DNA of 64,000 nt, from contig CANHKV010000003.1 in NCBI GenBank assembly GCA_947461445.1, forward strand, positions 24,950 to 88,949. The letters are read 5' to 3'. The translations under genes were made by a program, and so were the position numbers. Position 1 is the stretch's first letter; each line of letters begins with the position of its first letter. This stretch comes from Holosporales bacterium. GTDB lineage: Bacteria; Pseudomonadota; Alphaproteobacteria; Holosporales; Holosporaceae. The notes below the pieces were generated by a model. It was not told the origin of the DNA and ran no database searches. It was given only the letters and a program-made list of their open reading frames with translations. Shown here in pieces: positions 30,515 to 39,338 of the stretch.

Positions 30515-31236
30515 TGATAATGCGCCCTCGACTATCCAAACGCGTTTCTGATGGCGCATCATTCCAGGCCAGGAGATCTATTGATTCATTGGAACAGGTT
30601 TTATCCTATACGTTTCAAGATCGCACATTGTTAGAAAAAGCATTGACCCACCCCAGTGCTGGTGGTTTACGATTTCAACGCTTGGAATTTTTAGGCGACC
30701 GTGTTTTGGGTCTTGTCATTGCCCACTGGTTGTACGAATTATTTCCCGATGATTTTGAGGGAAATTTAACGAAACGCCTGGCCAATATGGTGAATCGCAC
30801 GGCGTTAAACAGAGTCGCCCAATCCTTAAACTTATCCCTGTATATCCTGTCGGATACAGAAATGATGTATCACAGTCGCGTGATGGCCGATTGTTGCGAG
30901 GCATTACTGGGGGCGATTTATTTGGATGCAGGGTTGCATGCCGCCCAAACTTTGATTCGCAGAATATGGGCACCACTGTTGGATGACCATGCCACGTCAC
31001 CCGCCACCGACGCCAAATCAGCGTTGCAAGAATATCTGCAAGGCCTGAAACATCCCCTGCCTCATTATCATTTAATGTCTCAATCTGGGCCCAGCCACAG
31101 TCCGGTTTTTCACATCCGCCTGGACATCAACAAAACCCAGTCTTTTACGGGCACAGGGCAATCCAAACGTGAAGCAGAGCAACTGGCCGCATCCGCTGCA
31201 TTGGATTTTTACCGTGCATCAGACATTCCTGTATAG
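30514..31236 (+). CDS. rnc: Ribonuclease III
   Basis: RNase III cuts double-stranded RNA, including rRNA precursors. The 240-residue product has the signature RLEFLGDRVLGLVI (about residues 50-65), the second catalytic site DCCEALLGAIYLD (about 128-140), and a C-terminal double-stranded-RNA-binding domain (ALQEYLQGLKHPLPHY, then KREAEQLAASAAL). The ATG at 30514 overlaps the lepB stop, and a second ATG at 30520 is also possible. The long rplL-rpoB gap in this window is a plausible substrate, by analogy with E. coli. Confidence 0.96.
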   Translation: MIMRPRLSKRVSDGASFQARRSIDSLEQVLSYTFQDRTLLEKALTHPSAGGLRFQRLEFLGDRVLGLVIAHWLYELFPDDFEGNLTKRLANMVNRTALNRVAQSLNLSLYILSDTEMMYHSRVMADCCEALLGAIYLDAGLHAAQTLIRRIWAPLLDDHATSPATDAKSALQEYLQGLKHPLPHYHLMSQSGPSHSPVFHIRLDINKTQSFTGTGQSKREAEQLAASAALDFYRASDIPV

Positions 31237-31328
31237 GAGAGGCATCATAACCCTGCTGGTTTTTTGCACGCCTCTGCACGAAATCTCTCACTAGAAAATC
31301 CATGCACCCCACCAGAGGAGTACATAAC

Positions 31329-32289
31329 GTGATATACCTGGTATTGATGCTTATCGCATCCGGTTGCGCACAACGCCCAGGCTCCCTTGTGCTCCCCGCC
31401 AAAACTCAAAAAACAGGTCCATCAGGATTGCCCATGGCCAGGCGCACAACAGGCTCTCTACCCCCAGCTGCAGGTGTACTCTGATGAATTGGCATCGGCT
31501 TTTCTGGAACAAAACAGGTTAAAACCACCCTATGGAGCATTATTTTCTGCGTCAGGACATCCATTGCTGTATATCGCCGCCAATCATACAAGCGATCCAA
31601 AATCTGAAACCTATGGGTGGATTGATCGGGCGTTTGCCCAATATCATCCAGATGGTGTCATCATCGAAGGCATGGCGGGCACAGAATCACCCAAAACATT
31701 GATGGCGTATATCCAAAATCTGTCCCCATCAGCATGCCCTGAAAATCTTTATGCCGCGCGCTGTGCCATCAAAAATCAGGTGCCGTTTATGGGCGCGGAA
31801 CCAACCGAAGATGCCGTTTTGAATGCACTTTTGGCCACAAAATACACCAAAAAAGACCTTGATTTCCTGTATGTTGTTCAACAAATGGGCTATTATTATC
31901 GATGTTGCATCCCATTCAAATCGCTGGATGATCTTCCCACCGTGTTTGCTCTGTGGGTACAAGATCTGAAAAAACCAGGACTACGCTTGAACGATTTTAA
32001 ACAGTGGTATGAACAAGGATTGAACATGACACTGTCCTATCACACCCTAATGGACCCCAATCATTGCGCACCCCTTAGACATGGAACGCCGTTACAGCAA
32101 TTGGCCAGTACCGTCAGTGTAATCCGCGATCAACATATCCTTTCTGTCATCCTGAAGGCCATGAAAACATACAAAAAAGTTCTGGTTGTTTATGGTCACA
32201 GTCATTTTGTCACCCAAAAAGACGTTTTATGTGCTCATTTTGGTAAACCACGCTATGTCACGCTACAAACAGACTCTGTATCATCCTGA
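31329..32289 (+). pseudogene. Lipoprotein resembling the TraB/TIKI-type superfamily, broken by a +1 frameshift
   Basis: GTG 31329, with AGAGGAG upstream, starts a clear lipoprotein signal (MIYLVLMLIASGC) in one frame that stops at 31484. The body of the protein continues in the next frame to 32289. Removing one A from the A6 run at 31408-31413 would join the two. The body has YIAANHTSD, a strand ending GVIIEG, GAEPTEDAV, and near the end VVYGHSHFV. This order of His- and Glu-containing strands recalls the TraB/GumN/ChaN-like superfamily, an inference from motif shape only. It may be a recent pseudogene, a gene rescued by slippage on the A run, or a sequencing error. It follows rnc by about 90 bases. 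Confidence 0.6.
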
Positions 32290-32506
32290 TAAGGCACCCC
32301 AACAATGCACACGGGTTCTGCGGGTAAAACACGGTTGATACAACGGTAATTTGTCCTGTTACAGCGGCCCGCAGGATCATCCAGTTCGTGAATGCCCACC
32401 CTGTACCACAATCTTTAAGATCTCTGGGGTTTTCATAAAATATCGCTTGATTTATTTTCTGATTGATGTCAGGGTAAAAATGTCAAATATTTATGGAGGC
32501 AGTATC

Positions 32507-32611
32507 ATGATAACAAGTTGGCGTCAATCAGACTTTTATTGTGATAATAGTTTTTATAAAATTGACAGAGTAATTTATTATGTTAGCAAAAAATTCAAAA
32601 TTTCTAGATAA
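32507..32611 (+). CDS. Possible 34-residue mini-ORF in the leader region
   Basis: ATG 32507 is preceded by GGAGG with a seven-base spacer and opens a 34-codon frame starting MITSWRQSDFYCDN. The frame ends inside a perfect 9-bp hairpin (32605-32625). It is AT-rich, and I recognise no family. The good ribosome site and abutting hairpin are the only evidence. It may be a leader peptide or chance. Confidence 0.3.
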   Translation: MITSWRQSDFYCDNSFYKIDRVIYYVSKKFKISR

Positions 32612-32625
32612 TCAAAGATTATCTA
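32605..32625. promoter_or_regulatory. Perfect 9-bp hairpin with AAA loop
   Basis: TAGATAATC (32605-32613), AAA, then GATTATCTA (32617-32625). It contains the stop codon of the mini-ORF at 32507 and lacks a T tract. It could be a weak terminator or an RNA structure in the leader. Confidence 0.5.
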
Positions 32626-32736
32626 TCATTAATTTTAACGATTCTACATTTCAAAATTCCCACATCTTTTTTTGGTGTTGGCGTTAATCAGTCAAAATTA
32701 CTCGATAATTATTAATCAAAATAATTAACAACTTTT

Positions 32737-32782
32737 CAAACTTACCTAAGGAAGTTTGCGAAGCAACAGATATTGTATCTGT
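32737..32782 (+). promoter_or_regulatory. Two adjacent hairpins in the leader of the exported pair
   Basis: CAAACTT/AAGTTTG (32737-32743 with 32752-32758, loop 8) is followed by ACAGATA/TATCTGT (32766-32772 with 32776-32782, loop 3). They lie just before the strong AAGGAG ribosome site at about 32806, so they could act on translation of the short frame at 32820 or the gene at 32914. Confidence 0.45.
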
Positions 32783-32819
32783 ATTTACAACTTAACTTCT
32801 TAATGAAGGAGATTTTACT

Positions 32820-32957
32820 ATGTCAAAAAATATTGGTTACCGTTGGCAAAACTCAATTAAACGGAATTATAGATTTTACGAATATTTACAATTTTATTTA
32901 TTGGAGAACGACAGTGAGAACAGTAACTTTAACTCAGCTAATCACGGGCACACGTAA
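32820..32957 (+). CDS. Possible 45-residue upstream ORF overlapping the next gene
   Basis: ATG 32820 has the best ribosome site of the region (AAGGAG, eight bases upstream). It opens a 45-codon frame starting MSKNIGYRWQNSIKRN and ending in the first codons of the exported protein at 32914, in another frame. No family is recognised and no hydrophobic segment is seen. It could be a regulatory leader ORF. Alternatively the ribosome site serves an in-frame extension of the longer gene. Confidence 0.35.
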   Translation: MSKNIGYRWQNSIKRNYRFYEYLQFYLLENDSENSNFNSANHGHT

Positions 32958-34140
32958 TGCATTGAAGTTTTCAACTATTTTCCTAGCTTCTCAAGCAATG
33001 GGGATGGAATCCTCTAACCTTGAAGAGCACGTAATATTCAAAGCACATGGAAACCCAATAACAAAATACGATGAAATACATCGAATCACAAAAACCCCTG
33101 ATTTTTTAGAACACTTTCCACAGCTTATAGATGGATCAGACGGTAACAGGGATTGCGAACAACAGGCACTTTTAATTTACCACATTATTTGCAAAGTTGT
33201 AAATAAAAAGGATTTAACGAGCAAAGAAGTGGATTTCCTTTTAAAGGTAATGCTGATTACCCCCAAACGTGAACTGAATAAATTTGGTCACCTGGTTAAA
33301 TTTAAAGATAATGGGTTTGTTGGTTGTGGTATGAACGGAGACTACAAGAATCTGCTGCAAACAAAAGTTGCTGAGGAAATTCTTGAGGATGTTAAAGAAA
33401 GGCTAGACCAGGAACATAAAGAAGATTGTAAGAAACGCCTTATCTTGGGTAAAGATTACAGCGAAGAATCGACAGGTCTTAAACGGTTTTCTGCTGTTGA
33501 AAATATGACTGCATTTTTACGTGGTGTGAAGGATAAAAAAATCCCTCTACTTTTAACCATCACTAAAACTGAAATAAATGACGATGGAGTAAAACTTTCA
33601 GGAATAGACAATATTTTATTTCAACATAATGGTGAAAAATTTATCCTTTTGAATAAAAATGACATAACCTTAAATTTGCCATGCATACAAATTATGGCAG
33701 TCTCTCAGCTTAAGGACGTTAAGGAAGGAGATTTTGAAGCACACATTAATAACATCTCTCAAAATTTAGAAGATCATCTGGTTGAAGCAAGCTTTAAAGA
33801 AAGTCTCGCTAATGGAGAAGAAATTCCTAAATTTTTAATAGAGTCTACTATATTATCTAAAGAAGTTTTAAAGCGTTTGGAAGATGTGGAGCACAAAGAA
33901 GAACGTATGATTAACGAGAGTGGCGATAACAATACTGTGTTATATAATAAAAATACTGTGCTGTTTGCTGTCACTCATGTGCGTTGTGCAACACTTAATT
34001 ATGCTAATAAGCGTTCAGAAATAACTATGAATAGTTCGAAAAGTGAATTAGAGCCAACAAAAATTGATGATAAACAAACAACAGATCCGTATGAGGTATT
34101 TAAAAAGATCAAAAAAGTTAAACTGGAAATTAAATCATGA
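32914..34140 (+). CDS. Exported protein of unknown function, first of a tandem pair
   Basis: I do not recognise the family. From GTG 32914 (GGAG seven bases upstream) the product has 408 residues; the frame is open back to 32773. The N-terminus looks like a weak signal peptide (ALKFSTIFLASQAMG). It resembles the following protein. A DxxxGNRDCEQQALL segment (Cys81) matches DPAQGRSDCEEQA there, and GLKRFSAVENM / KKIPLLLTI matches GLTRISTTAGC / YDIPIIFRI. Where the second protein has EHFIAF, this one has DNILFQ, so a possible active-site His is Asn. The tail is charged and likely disordered. It is AT-rich and ends in an ATGA overlap with its neighbour. Possibly an inactive paralog of a cysteine hydrolase, by inference. 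Confidence 0.7.
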   Translation: MRTVTLTQLITGTRNALKFSTIFLASQAMGMESSNLEEHVIFKAHGNPITKYDEIHRITKTPDFLEHFPQLIDGSDGNRDCEQQALLIYHIICKVVNKKDLTSKEVDFLLKVMLITPKRELNKFGHLVKFKDNGFVGCGMNGDYKNLLQTKVAEEILEDVKERLDQEHKEDCKKRLILGKDYSEESTGLKRFSAVENMTAFLRGVKDKKIPLLLTITKTEINDDGVKLSGIDNILFQHNGEKFILLNKNDITLNLPCIQIMAVSQLKDVKEGDFEAHINNISQNLEDHLVEASFKESLANGEEIPKFLIESTILSKEVLKRLEDVEHKEERMINESGDNNTVLYNKNTVLFAVTHVRCATLNYANKRSEITMNSSKSELEPTKIDDKQTTDPYEVFKKIKKVKLEIKS

Positions 34141-35300
34141 ATATCAAATTCTTTGTGACTTTCTTCCTCTGCCTTTTGGCAGAGGGGGGATACGCCAGCA
34201 GCCCATCTATAATTGACTTAAAAATAGAGCGGGTTTTAGAGGAAAATTCTTATCAAGCCGAAAAATTGTGGAATTCTTATATCAAGCAGTTTAAAGAAAA
34301 AAGTACATTACCACCACAAATACGGTTATTTGACCCCGCTCAAGGACGCAGTGATTGTGAAGAACAGGCAACAATTTTGATGAATCTGCTTTTACAGAAA
34401 AAATCCTTTAAGGAGTTAGATAGGGAAACCCAACAATATTTAATACTTCGCTTCATATTTGTTCCAACAAGGTTTTTTGATCCATTTGGAATGGTTGTGA
34501 ATACTTCATTAGAATCAACAATTTTACAAGCACTAGATGAAGGTGTCGTTCAAGGGTTGCGTCAAAAAATTTCAACGTATGTTGATAAAAAAATTATGGA
34601 TTTAGCACATAATATGTTGCCTAAGGAAGTAGTGAATGATACTGCTTTTAAGCACACTCCGGTGGGGAAAAGAGGGCTCACACGCATTTCAACAACGGCT
34701 GGATGTATGGTTATGTTCGCTTTTGCAAAAAAATACGATATTCCTATAATATTTCGTATTAAACGTATGAAGCCTGAAAATGGAGGGCTAAAAGGGATTG
34801 CAGAGCACTTCATTGCTTTTCGTTATGATCTGGCGACGAAAGTTTTTAAACCATACGATTTGTTGGACTCAGAACTTGAAAAGCCTGCTTTTTTTATTCG
34901 TGCTTTTTCTATCCGAGGAGATGCATTTAATAACCAATGGTTACAATTTAGCAGCGTAAGATCTGAAAATGACTATATCCAGGCAATTAAGAGTTTTAAT
35001 ATTGAAAAACTCATTTGGTTAATCGCTTCTGGAGATGATTATTCTAAAAAGCGTGATTTACAAACATCAAAAATCTTAAAACCTAGGTTAGATCTTTTGA
35101 AGAATGTTCCAGCAGATGTAGAGTATACCTTTTTCAAGGATAATAAAGAGTTCTACACGTGTGCTTTGACACCACTGGCTATTCGCCATATATATCTTAG
35201 CACCTTAAAGGAACAAAAAGATGACTCAGATAGGAAAGAGTTTTCAAAGATTTATACTGCAGATTATGTATCTTTTGAACCAGATGTGAGAATTTTTTGA
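34137..35300 (+). CDS. Exported protein, possible transglutaminase-like cysteine hydrolase
   Basis: The 387-residue product has a clear Sec signal peptide (MNIKFFVTFFLCLLAEGGYA). GRSDCEEQATILMNLLL (Cys74 at a helix start), IAEHFIAFRYD (His224) and FKPYDLL (Asp241) come in the order and spacing of the Cys-His-Asp triad of bacterial transglutaminase-like cysteine proteinases. In those, a DCE/DCxD-type motif starts a helix and His lies on the next strand. This is a pattern match, not a proven homology. It starts on an ATGA overlap with the previous gene, a paralog lacking the His, and ends 23 bases before a very strong terminator. It is AT-rich. A secreted effector or cell-wall enzyme is plausible. 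Confidence 0.65.
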   Translation: MNIKFFVTFFLCLLAEGGYASSPSIIDLKIERVLEENSYQAEKLWNSYIKQFKEKSTLPPQIRLFDPAQGRSDCEEQATILMNLLLQKKSFKELDRETQQYLILRFIFVPTRFFDPFGMVVNTSLESTILQALDEGVVQGLRQKISTYVDKKIMDLAHNMLPKEVVNDTAFKHTPVGKRGLTRISTTAGCMVMFAFAKKYDIPIIFRIKRMKPENGGLKGIAEHFIAFRYDLATKVFKPYDLLDSELEKPAFFIRAFSIRGDAFNNQWLQFSSVRSENDYIQAIKSFNIEKLIWLIASGDDYSKKRDLQTSKILKPRLDLLKNVPADVEYTFFKDNKEFYTCALTPLAIRHIYLSTLKEQKDDSDRKEFSKIYTADYVSFEPDVRIF

Positions 35301-35323
35301 AAAGCCAGTGAATGCAAAGCAAC

Positions 35324-35370
35324 CGTATAAACAAAGGCATCTTATGACGCCTTTGTTTATACGTCATTTT
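35324..35370 (+). terminator. Strong Rho-independent terminator
   Basis: A perfect 15-bp inverted repeat (35324-35338 with 35349-35363) with a 10-base loop is followed by TCA and T7. It lies just after the exported pair. The run is A-rich before and T-rich after, so it could work in either direction. Confidence 0.88.
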
Positions 35371-35677
35371 TTTCAAAGGATATAAAACAGAGTTTTACGT
35401 GCCCACAATCGATAAAAAAAGGTGCCTTTATGTTAAATCCTTGCATGCAAGCGGCCTGACCCCAGCAATATTTTTCCTGCAAAATAATTCAAATCAGAAA
35501 ACTTTTTATGCTTAGCGGCAACGTTTTGGCATCGATTTATTAAACGACAATCATTTAAACCCCGTCGCATTTTTAGAGATAATGCCATTTTCCATTGAAA
35601 TTATTGAGTCTATCTGTTTGATTAAAACGGCATAACCAGGCAACATCGTAAATAACCACATAAACAAGGAAAAAACC
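35371..35677. other. Intergenic stretch without visible gene
   Basis: About 300 AT-rich bases between the terminator and the Nudix gene. I see no credible ORF, tRNA or repeat. The Nudix promoter is presumably here but no clear -35/-10 pair stands out. Confidence 0.5.
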
Positions 35678-36187
35678 ATGAATAAGAATGGCATTCATGT
35701 GGTCATCAGAGGCGATCAAGGACATATTCTGCTCGCCTATGATCCAAGGCCCTATCCCTTTCATTATTATGAATTAAATCGTCATTTTTATGACTTGCCC
35801 GGTGGGCATATCGAATTTCAAGAATCTGCGGAAAATGCCCTGATTCGCCAGATCAAAGAAGAGACAGGATTGGATGCAGAAATCGAAACATTCTTGGGAA
35901 TGATCGAACATGCATGGTCTTTTCCGGGCGATGAAGTGTGTTGCCATACCCATGAGATAAATATGATTTTCAAAATTCATATGACAGGCCTGTCATTGGG
36001 GGATATGATCCCTCAAAAAGAGGACCACGTTGCTTTTCAGTGGATGCCCATTGCCCACGTGCAGGCCATGGATCTGCGCCCCTTGCCCCTGCTTTCTGTC
36101 TTGCCCCACTGGTTAGCAGGCACGGATCACGGTGTGTTTTACAGCACCATTAACCCACAAGAACGGGGAAAATGCCTACAGAAATGA
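35678..36187 (+). CDS. Nudix hydrolase
   Basis: A 169-residue protein that likely hydrolyses a nucleoside-diphosphate-linked compound. The Nudix box is GGHIEFQESAENALIRQIKE followed by ETGL (about residues 44-67). It fits G-x5-E-x7-R-x-U-x-E-E-x-G-U, except that Gln replaces the first Glu of the usual REU triplet. The two Glu of the EE pair that bind metal are kept. AAGGA precedes the ATG. The substrate is unknown. It lies between the exported pair and fabF, and a 59-codon frame overlaps its end. Confidence 0.88.
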   Translation: MNKNGIHVVIRGDQGHILLAYDPRPYPFHYYELNRHFYDLPGGHIEFQESAENALIRQIKEETGLDAEIETFLGMIEHAWSFPGDEVCCHTHEINMIFKIHMTGLSLGDMIPQKEDHVAFQWMPIAHVQAMDLRPLPLLSVLPHWLAGTDHGVFYSTINPQERGKCLQK

Positions 36188-36351
36188 TAAAAAAGATTAA
36201 CAGATTAAAACAATACGCTGGATGCAAAAAAGAGAATGTCTTTTCCCAAGGCTTGGAGTTTTATCCCACCAAATTGATTCCACCAAATGTATGGACGCAG
36301 ATTCTGGATGATGAGGTATATTTTTCAGTCTATGTTAAAGCAGTGCACTAA
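36172..36351 (+). CDS. Possible 59-residue small protein overlapping the Nudix gene end
   Basis: ATG 36172, five bases after a GGGGA element, opens a 59-codon frame ending at 36351. It overlaps the Nudix stop by 16 bases and includes FSQGLEFYPTKLIPPNVW. No family is recognised. It may be a small coupled gene or a remnant of a longer one; the converging fabF ends 51 bases on. Confidence 0.3.
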   Translation: MPTEMIKKINRLKQYAGCKKENVFSQGLEFYPTKLIPPNVWTQILDDEVYFSVYVKAVH

Positions 36352-36402
36352 AATGGTTGGCCAAAAAAAGTCACCTCAAAGAAATGAAAACCTCTTTTTA
36401 AA

Positions 36403-37722
36403 TTATCCCAAAAAACTGGAAAAGACCAAGCTGGCATTTGTTCCCCCAAAACCAAAGGAATTGGATACAGCATAGTGCACACCTTTGACCGATTCTGCCT
36501 CTGGACCCACCAAATGCAAGGACGTTGATTCTGGATTGTGTAAGTTTAAAGTGGGAGGCAAAATCTGATCCTGCAGGGCCTTTAATGTAAAAATGGCCTC
36601 CACAGCGCCTGCAGCACCCAACAAATGGCCAATGGCTGATTTTGTCGAGGAAATTTTTGTTCCACTGGGGAAAATACGCTCCATGGCACGCAATTCTGCC
36701 AAATCTCCTGGTGGCGTTGATGTGGCATGGGCATTAACGTATCCAATGTCTTCTGGACGGCACCCTGCATCGTTTAATGCCATGGTGATGGCTGAAAATG
36801 CACCGTCGCCACCCTCTGGGGGTGAAGCCATATGAAAGGCATCTGCGGATAAGCCATAGCCCAAAATTTCGCCATAAATTTTAGCATTTCTGGCCAAAGC
36901 ATGTTCCAGTGTTTCTAAAATCAGTACACCTGCGCCCTCACCAATAACAAAACCGTCACGATCCTTGTCCCAAGGGCGAGAGGCTTGCTCTGGACAATCA
37001 TTGCGCTTTCTAGACAGGGCCTGCATGGCATCAAAACCACCAACAGCCAGAGGACAAATGGCGGCTTCACACCCTCCTGTTACAATCACGTCCGCTTTAC
37101 CACAGCGCAAAGCATTGATGGATTCGCCTATGGCATGAGATCCAGAAGAACAGGCTGTCACCACAGAAATATTCGGACCACGGATGCCATGGGCAATGGA
37201 TACATGTCCGGCTGACAAATTAATCAGGGCCGATGGTACAAAAAATGGACTGATGCGAGAACCAGCCGTAAACCGATCTGCTTCTGCCTCAATTTCAGGC
37301 AATCCACCAATGCCAGAACCTAATATCACACCGGTACGCACACTTTTTTCCATACTGTCACGGGGATCCCAACCGGCATCTTCCAGGGCTTCTCCTGCGG
37401 CCACCAGAGCCCATCGAATAAATCGGCCCATTTTGCGTATATTCTTTTGCAAATATTCTGATGGCTGATAAGACCCCTCGGGTACTTCACCCGCAATCTG
37501 GGACTTAAATTGCTCTCTCTTATCGTACAGGGCAATGGGACGAATGCCGCTTTGTCCAGCGACAATCCGTTCCCAAACCGTGTTAACGCCACATCCCAAA
37601 GGTGTCACCAATCCCATACCCGTGACCACAATACGTCGACGTGTGGAGAGAAATGCGCTTTCAAGCATCCCAAAAGGATGCAAGGAAAAAGAATCTTGAG
37701 GAATAGGAGCCTGACGTGTCAT
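36403..37722 (-). CDS. fabF: 3-oxoacyl-[acyl-carrier-protein] synthase II
   Basis: FabF condenses malonyl-ACP with acyl-ACP in fatty acid elongation. The 439-residue product has the catalytic Cys in VVTACSSGSHAIG, the two His in NAHATSTPPGD and SAIGHLLGAAGAVE, and the closing NSFGFGGTNASLVF. About 28 extra residues precede the usual RRIVVTGMGLVTPLG. The ATG at 37722 overlaps the acpP stop (TAATG), which supports the longer start by coupling. An internal ATG at 37668 is the alternative. This is the classical acpP-fabF pair. Confidence 0.96.
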   Translation of the reverse strand: MTRQAPIPQDSFSLHPFGMLESAFLSTRRRIVVTGMGLVTPLGCGVNTVWERIVAGQSGIRPIALYDKREQFKSQIAGEVPEGSYQPSEYLQKNIRKMGRFIRWALVAAGEALEDAGWDPRDSMEKSVRTGVILGSGIGGLPEIEAEADRFTAGSRISPFFVPSALINLSAGHVSIAHGIRGPNISVVTACSSGSHAIGESINALRCGKADVIVTGGCEAAICPLAVGGFDAMQALSRKRNDCPEQASRPWDKDRDGFVIGEGAGVLILETLEHALARNAKIYGEILGYGLSADAFHMASPPEGGDGAFSAITMALNDAGCRPEDIGYVNAHATSTPPGDLAELRAMERIFPSGTKISSTKSAIGHLLGAAGAVEAIFTLKALQDQILPPTLNLHNPESTSLHLVGPEAESVKGVHYAVSNSFGFGGTNASLVFSSFLG

Positions 37723-37997
37723 TATACCGCTGTGTTTGAATGAGCCGCTGTGCGATCAACGTGCGCCTGTAAATGATTGACGGCATCCCCAACGGTACGA
37801 ATTTTTTCAGCTTCTGAATCTGGAATTTCGCATTTAAACTCTTCTTCTAATGCCATGATAAGTTCTACGATATCCAGACTGTCTGCCTCTAAATCCTCTG
37901 CAAATCGGGCTTCATCAACCACTTTTTCTTCTGAAACACGCAAATTTTCCATTACGATTTTTTTGACGCGCTCGGACGTACTTTGAACAGAACTCAT
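37722..37997 (-). CDS. acpP: Acyl carrier protein
   Basis: AcpP carries growing fatty acids on a phosphopantetheine arm. The 91-residue acidic product contains the attachment site in [21 protein letters not shown] (Ser of DSLD). It is about 12 residues longer at the C-terminus than E. coli ACP (tail [11 protein letters not shown]). ATG 37997 gives the family-like start; an ATG three codons earlier (38006) is in frame. Neither has a clear ribosome site. It is followed directly by fabF. Confidence 0.95.
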   Translation of the reverse strand: MSSVQSTSERVKKIVMENLRVSEEKVVDEARFAEDLEADSLDIVELIMALEEEFKCEIPDSEAEKIRTVGDAVNHLQAHVDRTAAHSNTAV

Positions 37998-38173
37998 TTT
38001 GATCATTCATTATGTTTAGATGTCCCTACTATTTATCACATTTTAAAAAGTTTGGCTAGCGCCCTTTTCAGATGGACAAAGCATTCGTTTGCCCTTACAC
38101 TGAAAGATCACGTTTTTTTAGGGAAAAAGGCCTTAAAAAAAGGTTTTTTACCCCAAGCGCAATCCCAGAGTCT

Positions 38174-39334
38174 ATGTCTTTTTACTTTGCATGCCGATTG
38201 GCGTATCGCCAGTTGTTTTACGAGCGCTCAAAAACGCTAACGGCTTTGTTCGGTGTCATGTTTGCCTGCGTACTGGTTTTTATGCAGCTGGGATTTAGAG
38301 ATTCTTTGTTCCGCAGTGCCGCCAATTTGCCCCGCAATCTCAAAGGGGATTTGTTTGTCATGCACAATCAAACCAATGCCATATGGCAAGGACAACCCTT
38401 TGAAAAAACCTATTTGGCTCGATTGTATGGGCATCCAAACGTGGCCTCTTTTTCCCCCGTCTTATTATCCTCTGGAAAATGGAAGAACCCGCTGACCAAA
38501 GAAATTGCAACCATTCTGATTATTGGGATTAATCCAAAAGATTCTGTGATTTCTGGATTAGAGCAATCCCCGTCTGTTGGACTTTTAAACATGCGGAACA
38601 CGCTGATTTTTGATGCATTATCCAAACCCGAATTTGGCCCTGTTTCAGATTTACTGGACAAAAATGGCCTATTGGACGTTGAAATCAACGAGGTTCACGC
38701 CAGAGCCATCGGCACCTTTCAGATGGGGGCCTCTTTTGCAGCAACGGGCAATGGAATTGTCAGTCATTCAACCTTTTACAACCTGTTTCCCAGCACATCT
38801 AAAACCATTGCGCATATTGGGGTATTAACGGTGAAAAAGGGGGCTGATATTGTCCAAACACAAAAAGAATTAACCCAGCTGCAGTCCCCCATGATTCGGA
38901 TTTTACGGTATGAAGAGTTGATCGAACACGAAGAAAATTATTGGAGAAAACGGACATCCATTGGCTTTACCTTTGGTATGGGGGTCGCCATTGGTTTGAT
39001 TGTCGGCATGGTGATTGTGTATCAAATTTTGTTCACGGACGTCAAAAATCGCATTGCCGAATACGCGACTTTGCGTGCCATGGGCTATTCCCAACGATAC
39101 CTCAGTTATGTGGTGATTTCATCGTCCCTGTGGTTGGCGATTTTGGGATTTATACCGGGGGTTTTGGCGGCCAGAGGATTGTACTATTTAACGGAATCGG
39201 TGACAAAATTACCCATGCTGTTGCCCTTGCACACCATTTTTTCGGTTTGGTGTTTGATTTTTACCATGTGTGCTGTGTCGGGATTGCTGGCCGTACGTCA
39301 ATTAAAAAGTACAGATCCAGCCGGGCTATTTTAA
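38174..39334 (+). CDS. DevC-like ABC transporter permease
   Basis: A 386-residue inner-membrane protein of the MacB/FtsX-type permease group. The first membrane segment (FGVMFACVLVFMQLGFRDSLF) closely follows the DevC pattern. A large extracytoplasmic domain (about residues 50-250) comes next, then three membrane segments from about residue 265, including IGLIVGMVIVYQILF and a final VSGLLAVRQL. DevC works with an ATPase (DevA) and a membrane-fusion protein (DevB) in export. No such genes adjoin here, so its partners must be elsewhere or it is an orphan. I chose ATG 38174 over 38072 because the family starts there. It is divergent from acpP. Confidence 0.8.
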   Translation: MSFYFACRLAYRQLFYERSKTLTALFGVMFACVLVFMQLGFRDSLFRSAANLPRNLKGDLFVMHNQTNAIWQGQPFEKTYLARLYGHPNVASFSPVLLSSGKWKNPLTKEIATILIIGINPKDSVISGLEQSPSVGLLNMRNTLIFDALSKPEFGPVSDLLDKNGLLDVEINEVHARAIGTFQMGASFAATGNGIVSHSTFYNLFPSTSKTIAHIGVLTVKKGADIVQTQKELTQLQSPMIRILRYEELIEHEENYWRKRTSIGFTFGMGVAIGLIVGMVIVYQILFTDVKNRIAEYATLRAMGYSQRYLSYVVISSSLWLAILGFIPGVLAARGLYYLTESVTKLPMLLPLHTIFSVWCLIFTMCAVSGLLAVRQLKSTDPAGLF

Positions 39335-39338
39335 TCCA

